This document shows positions 7,551 through 11,496 of a DNA stretch of 11,496 nt, piece by piece. Under the pieces are notes generated by a model. The model was not told where the DNA came from. It saw only the letters and a program-made list of their open reading frames with translations, and did not search any database. The position numbers were made by a program, and so were the translations under genes. Numbering within the stretch: the stretch's first letter is position 1; every line of letters starts with the position of its first letter. The stretch covers positions 1 through 11,496 of the forward strand of contig PMJT01000088.1 in NCBI GenBank assembly GCA_003158495.1, written 5' to 3'. Source of the stretch: Chloroflexota bacterium. Its GTDB lineage: Bacteria; Chloroflexota; Limnocylindria; Limnocylindrales; CSP1-4.

Positions 7551-7628
7551 TGCGGCCAGCCCTCAATAGCGGAGGTGGAAGGGCACCCCGGCGTTGGAGT
7601 GCGACCGACTAGCGGCATCGACGGGGGG

Positions 7629-7658
7629 AGTATAGGGCGCACCGGCAATTTCGGACAA
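7629..7658 (-). promoter_or_regulatory. Candidate sigma70-type promoter for the mreD-mrdA-rodA operon
   Basis: On the minus strand TTGTCC (7658-7653) and TATACT (7634-7629) are separated by 18 bases, matching 4/6 and 5/6 of the consensus -35 and -10. Transcription would start near 7622, giving a leader of about 70 bases before the mreD ATG. It is the best promoter-like pair I see in this region. Confidence 0.5.
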
Positions 7659-7744
7659 CGCCGGCAAGGGCCGCGGCGGGACCCTGAAGCCAGCCTGTAG
7701 GGGATCGGAAGGTTCGTGCAGTCGGTCGCTTAGTGTGGCCGAGT

Positions 7745-7761
7745 GGTCGGCCGGGCCGACC
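7745..7761. repeat. 17-bp inverted repeat (8-bp arms)
   Basis: GGTCGGCC and GGCCGACC flank a single G, a perfect palindrome apart from the centre. It could be an operator or a short hairpin (7-bp stem, 3-base loop), but no U-tract follows on either strand. It lies about 90 bases upstream of the candidate mreD promoter. Confidence 0.5.
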
Positions 7762-7861
7762 GCGTTGGCAGCTGAGGCTGCGTCGCACGGGCCTGGGAAG
7801 CGGCCGCCTGGCCTCTCTGGGTCAGCCCTGTTTCGCATGGAGGCGCGGCTACATGATCGGA

Positions 7862-7877
7862 TGTTCCACGTGCAACG
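7862..7877. promoter_or_regulatory. parS-like site, degenerate
   Basis: TGTTCCACGTGCAACG matches the parS consensus TGTTTCACGTGAAACA at 13 of 16 positions and keeps the CACGTG core. It is the likely second ParB-binding site, located about 530 bases upstream of parA. The mismatch in the right arm may weaken binding. Confidence 0.6.
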
Positions 7878-7907
7878 TCCGAGACGACAAGGGTCCGCCG
7901 CTGCCAG
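7862..7907. repeat. Duplicated ~45-bp module, copy A
   Basis: This segment starts with the parS-like TGTTCCACGTG and continues to ACAAGGGTC and then GCTGCC. It aligns with 7955-7999 at about 35 of 45 positions with one 1-base gap. ACAAGGGTC is identical in both copies. Confidence 0.65.
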
Positions 7908-7954
7908 CACCACGGCCGGTGCGGCCCGTGCACGAGGAAAACGTCGCCGGCGCG

Positions 7955-7999
7955 TGTTCCAAGTGGGAAACCCGTGACCACAAGGGTCGGCGCTGCCGG
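7955..7999. repeat. Duplicated ~45-bp module, copy B, with decayed parS
   Basis: Second copy of the module, 93 bases downstream of copy A. The parS part reads TGTTCCAAGTGGGAAACC, where the CACGTG core is broken (AAGTGG), so ParB binding is doubtful. The conserved downstream half (ACAAGGGTC, GCTGCC) is retained. Confidence 0.6.
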
Positions 8000-8134
8000 G
8001 CTCATCAGAGCCCCCATCGGCGACGGGAACGCCTTCGGTCCCAGGTCCCACCGACGACCGCCCCGAACCCGGGGCACGTCCACTCCGCGTTCGCTCGCAC
8101 CAGGTTGTCGACTACCTTGCCCCACGCCGCCCGT

Positions 8135-8150
8135 TGTTCCACGTGAAACC
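8135..8150. promoter_or_regulatory. parS centromere site
   Basis: TGTTCCACGTGAAACC matches the widely conserved chromosomal parS consensus TGTTTCACGTGAAACA at 14 of 16 positions, with an intact CACGTG core and the GAAAC arm. It sits 258 bases upstream of parA, the classical location. It should nucleate ParB loading, spreading and SMC recruitment. Confidence 0.88.
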
Positions 8151-8407
8151 TCGTGCAACCGCGGGGGCTCCCGCAGCCGATCGCCGAACAGCTGAACAGC
8201 GAGATCGCGCACCCTGAACGCGGTCACCAGCAAACCAACAAATAAGCGCCAGCGAAGCCGGAACTGATACGGTCGCAGAGGTCCATTCGGGGTGTCGGCA
8301 GCGAGCCCTCAGGCGGTCACAAGCCGTCACGCCACGGGCCAGCGGATCCGGAGAACGGCCCCGAATGATAGAATCTGAACGTGCCGACCACCGTATTGGG
8401 GGCCTGA

Positions 8408-9247
8408 GTGGGCCAGATCATCGCTTGCGCCAACCAGAAGGGCGGCGTCGGCAAGACCACCACCGTAGTGAATCTGTCGACGTACCTGGCCCTTGCCGGC
8501 GACACAGTTCTCGTCATCGACCTCGACCCGCAGGGCAACACCACGAGCGGCTTTGGGTTGGATCGTAGCGAGATCAACCATTCCGTTTACGAAGCCATCA
8601 TCGAGGACGCGAAGGTTGCGGACCTGATCGCTGGCACGGGTATTCCCGGCCTCTCGATCGTGCCGTCGTCGATTTCCCTCGCCGGCGCCGAAGTCGAACT
8701 CGCCCCGCTGCCGCAACGCGAGCGCCGCCTGGCCCGGATTCTCACCGAGTTGGTAGCCGCTTACGACTACATAATCCTTGACTGCCCTCCTTCTCTCGGC
8801 CTGCTAACGGTCAACGCCCTCACAGCCGCGGACGCGGTCGTCATCCCAATCCAGTGCGAGTACTACGCCCTGGAGGGTCTCTCCCAGCTGATCGCCACGA
8901 TCAACCTCGTGCGGAACCACCTCAATCCGGATCTCGCCATCAAGGGCGTGGTCCTGACGATGTACGACCCTCGGACGAACCTGTCGGCGGAGGTTGACGC
9001 GGAAGTGCGCAAGCACCTGGGCCGGGCCGTATTCGAGACGGTTATTCCGCGCAGCGTCCGCCTCTCGGAGGCTCCAAGCTACGGGCTCCCAATCGCACTC
9101 TATCGGCCCGATTCCAAGGGCGCTGAGGCTTACGCCGCCCTTGCGGCCGAGATGCGCGAGCGCGACGGCAGACCAGAACCTGTCTCCCGCGCCGCCGGGA
9201 CCGCCCCGGGAGGCTCCACGCCGGCCGTCGGCGGGAGTTCGAGTTGA
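8408..9247 (+). CDS. parA: ParA/Soj chromosome-partitioning ATPase
   Basis: A 279-residue cytosolic, nucleoid-associated ATPase whose ATP-dependent DNA binding forms the gradient that moves ParB-parS complexes apart. The deviant Walker A box KGGVGKTTT is at 11-19 with signature Lys11 and Lys16. Switch/Walker A' DLDPQGNTTSG is at 38-48 and the Walker B region YIILDCPPSLGLLT at 121-134. The late IPRSVRLSEAPSYGLPI segment is typical of chromosomal Soj proteins. There is no N-terminal HTH, which separates it from plasmid P1/F-type ParA. GTG 8408 places the Walker box at the usual distance from the N-terminus and has a GGGGG purine run about six bases upstream. The last ~25 residues are a Gly/Pro/Ser-rich tail. 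It overlaps parB by four bases. Confidence 0.96.
   Translation: MGQIIACANQKGGVGKTTTVVNLSTYLALAGDTVLVIDLDPQGNTTSGFGLDRSEINHSVYEAIIEDAKVADLIAGTGIPGLSIVPSSISLAGAEVELAPLPQRERRLARILTELVAAYDYIILDCPPSLGLLTVNALTAADAVVIPIQCEYYALEGLSQLIATINLVRNHLNPDLAIKGVVLTMYDPRTNLSAEVDAEVRKHLGRAVFETVIPRSVRLSEAPSYGLPIALYRPDSKGAEAYAALAAEMRERDGRPEPVSRAAGTAPGGSTPAVGGSSS
9233..9237 (+). promoter_or_regulatory. Shine-Dalgarno for parB
   Basis: GGGAG lies six bases before the TTG at 9244 and inside the parA 3' end. It supports the TTG start, which overlaps the parA stop as TTGA. Confidence 0.7.
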
Positions 9248-10103
9248 CTCCGCCGCATACGGAGCGGCACATCGGTCTTGGACGTGGACTGGGAGCATTG
9301 ATTCCCCAGACCAGCCCGGCTGGCGCGGCGCCCTTGGAGATCCCGATCTCCCGGATCCGCGGCAACCCGTATCAGCCGCGCCTGCGTGTCGAGCAGCACG
9401 CCCTCGAGGCCCTGGCCAGCAGCATCGCCGTGCATGGCGTGCTTCAGCCCGTGCTCGTAACCGAGGTCTTCGACGGCTATCAGCTGGTGGCCGGCGAGCG
9501 CCGCGTTCGGGCCGCGCAGATGGCCGGCCTGGATCGAGTACCGGCGATCGTGCGCCAGATAGCGAAGCGAGACCAACTGGCCGTGGCGATCGTCGAGAAC
9601 GTCCAGCGCGCGGACCTGAACGCCATGGAAGAAGCCCATGCCTACAGGCAACTCGCCGACGAGTTCGGGCTCACGCAGGATGAGATCGCGAACCGCGTAG
9701 GACGGGCCAGGTCCACCGTCGCAAACACGCTGCGGCTCCTGGATCTCGAGAAGCCCGTCCAGGAAGCGCTCGCTGAAGGTAACATTTCAGAGGGCCATGC
9801 CCGAGCCCTCGCGGGAGCATCGCCTTCCGGTCAGCGGCAACTCGTCGAAGCCGTGATGGCTCGGGATCTGTCGGTGCGCCAGACCGAAGAACTGGTTCGC
9901 CGCCTTCGCGATAAACCCGCGATAGACCCAGCACCCGCGGCAGATCCCAATACCGAGATGGATCGCATGGAGGAGGACCTCCGTCGAGCCCTCGGCACCA
10001 AGGTTCAACTGGCCCGTTCCCGGAAGGGCGGCCGAATCGTGATCGAGTACTACAGCGACGAGGAGTTTTCCCGCCTCTTCGACCGCCTGACCGGAGGAGT
10101 CTC

Positions 10104-10107
<4 letters not shown>
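9244..10107 (+). CDS. parB: ParB/Spo0J centromere-binding CTPase
   Basis: A 287-residue protein that binds parS, clamps and slides on DNA using CTP, and stimulates ParA. The N-terminus GLGRGLGALIPQ (11-22) is the usual ParA-interaction segment. The ParB/Srx nuclease-like CTPase domain has PISRIRGNPYQPR (Box I, NPYQPR 41-46), GERRVRAAQMAG (84-95; GERR-x-RAA CTP motif) and ENVQRADLNAMEEA (118-131). The HTH at ~142-165 reads LTQDEIANRVGRARSTVAN. A C-terminal dimerisation domain ends IVIEYYSDEEFSRLFDRL. The start is a TTG overlapping the parA TGA, supported by GGGAG upstream and a canonical N-terminus. Its stop overlaps gyrB's TTG in the same way. The nearby parS-like sites are its expected targets. 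Confidence 0.96.
10093..10099 (+). promoter_or_regulatory. Shine-Dalgarno for gyrB
   Basis: GGAGGAG within the last codons of parB, four bases before the TTG at 10104. This strong site decides the gyrB start and implies coupling with parB. Confidence 0.8.

Positions 10108-11496
<1,389 letters not shown>

Larger units (their letters stand above)
7551..8407. other. Divergent intergenic region with parS-like sites
   Basis: These 857 bases lie between the divergently transcribed mreD and parA operons. Open frames on both strands look like GC-driven noise: they lack family motifs, hydrophobic pattern or good starts. The region contains two parS-like sites, a duplicated ~45 bp module, a 17-bp inverted repeat, a candidate mreD promoter, and a short AT-rich patch around 8230-8245. 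I found no cluster of DnaA boxes (TTATCCACA type) on either strand. GTCAC appears three times (8223, 8316, 8326) upstream of parA, the last two spaced ten bases apart, of unknown meaning. A TAGAAT at 8369-8374 might be a -10 for parA, but no convincing -35 is present. Confidence 0.75.

Noticed and set aside
7735..7810. tRNA-Ser/Leu-like segment (TGGCCGAGTGGTCGG)
   Set aside because: It resembles a D-arm, but no matching acceptor stem or GGTTCGAAT T-arm follows, and the resemblance comes from the inverted repeat.
7563..8233. Overlapping minus-strand frames that might be MreC
   Set aside because: No N-terminal membrane helix, coiled coil or MreC-like beta domain can be seen, and the frames run through the parS-like sites.
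7551..8407. Possible replication origin oriC
   Set aside because: No cluster of TTATCCACA-type DnaA boxes and no substantial AT-rich unwinding region was seen; parS and gyrB proximity alone do not define oriC.

Overview
This is an 11.5 kb piece of a GC-rich bacterial chromosome carrying two divergent gene blocks on either side of an ~860 bp intergenic region (about 7551-8407). The gene content is chromosomal housekeeping: cell-wall elongation, chromosome segregation and DNA gyrase. I see no integrase, transposase, phage gene, tRNA, rRNA or CRISPR array. High GC, frequent GTG/TTG starts, a Soj-type ParA and a RodA/PBP2/MreD block next to a TIGR03960-type radical SAM gene suggest a GC-rich bacterium such as a Chloroflexota or an actinobacterium-like lineage. 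This taxonomic guess is weak.

Left block, minus strand, transcribed leftwards from about 7620. The order is mreD (7550-7047), PBP2/mrdA (7042-4976), rodA (4960-3800), a B12-binding radical SAM protein (3718-1649), then after a 250 bp gap a CPA1-type Na+/H+ antiporter (1398 to beyond the left edge). MreD, PBP2 and RodA are three membrane parts of the elongasome. RodA is the glycosyltransferase and PBP2 the transpeptidase that together build lateral-wall peptidoglycan. MreB and MreC are not beside them. The radical SAM gene often lies near this cluster in Gram-positive-type genomes, but its usual DUF2344 partner is absent here. The antiporter has a low-complexity (VVAVVAAP)n insertion from a 24-bp DNA repeat, and may be preceded by a 24-codon leader ORF.

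Right block, plus strand: parA (8408-9247), parB (9244-10107) and gyrB (10104 to beyond the right edge). All three are joined by 4-base TTGA stop/start overlaps, so they form one tightly coupled operon. ParA and ParB segregate the origin region and load SMC. Gyrase controls supercoiling.

The intergenic region holds a strong parS-like site (8135-8150), a second weaker one (7862-7877), a duplicated ~45 bp module that begins with the parS-like sequence, a 17-bp inverted repeat, and a plausible sigma70 promoter for mreD. It therefore looks like a centromere region embedded between the two operons. No DnaA-box cluster was seen, so oriC itself is probably not in the window.

I did not find a clearly new biological system. 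The most unusual items are the antiporter repeat insertion, the possible leader peptide, the duplicated parS-associated module, and the linkage of parABS, gyrB and the elongasome genes.
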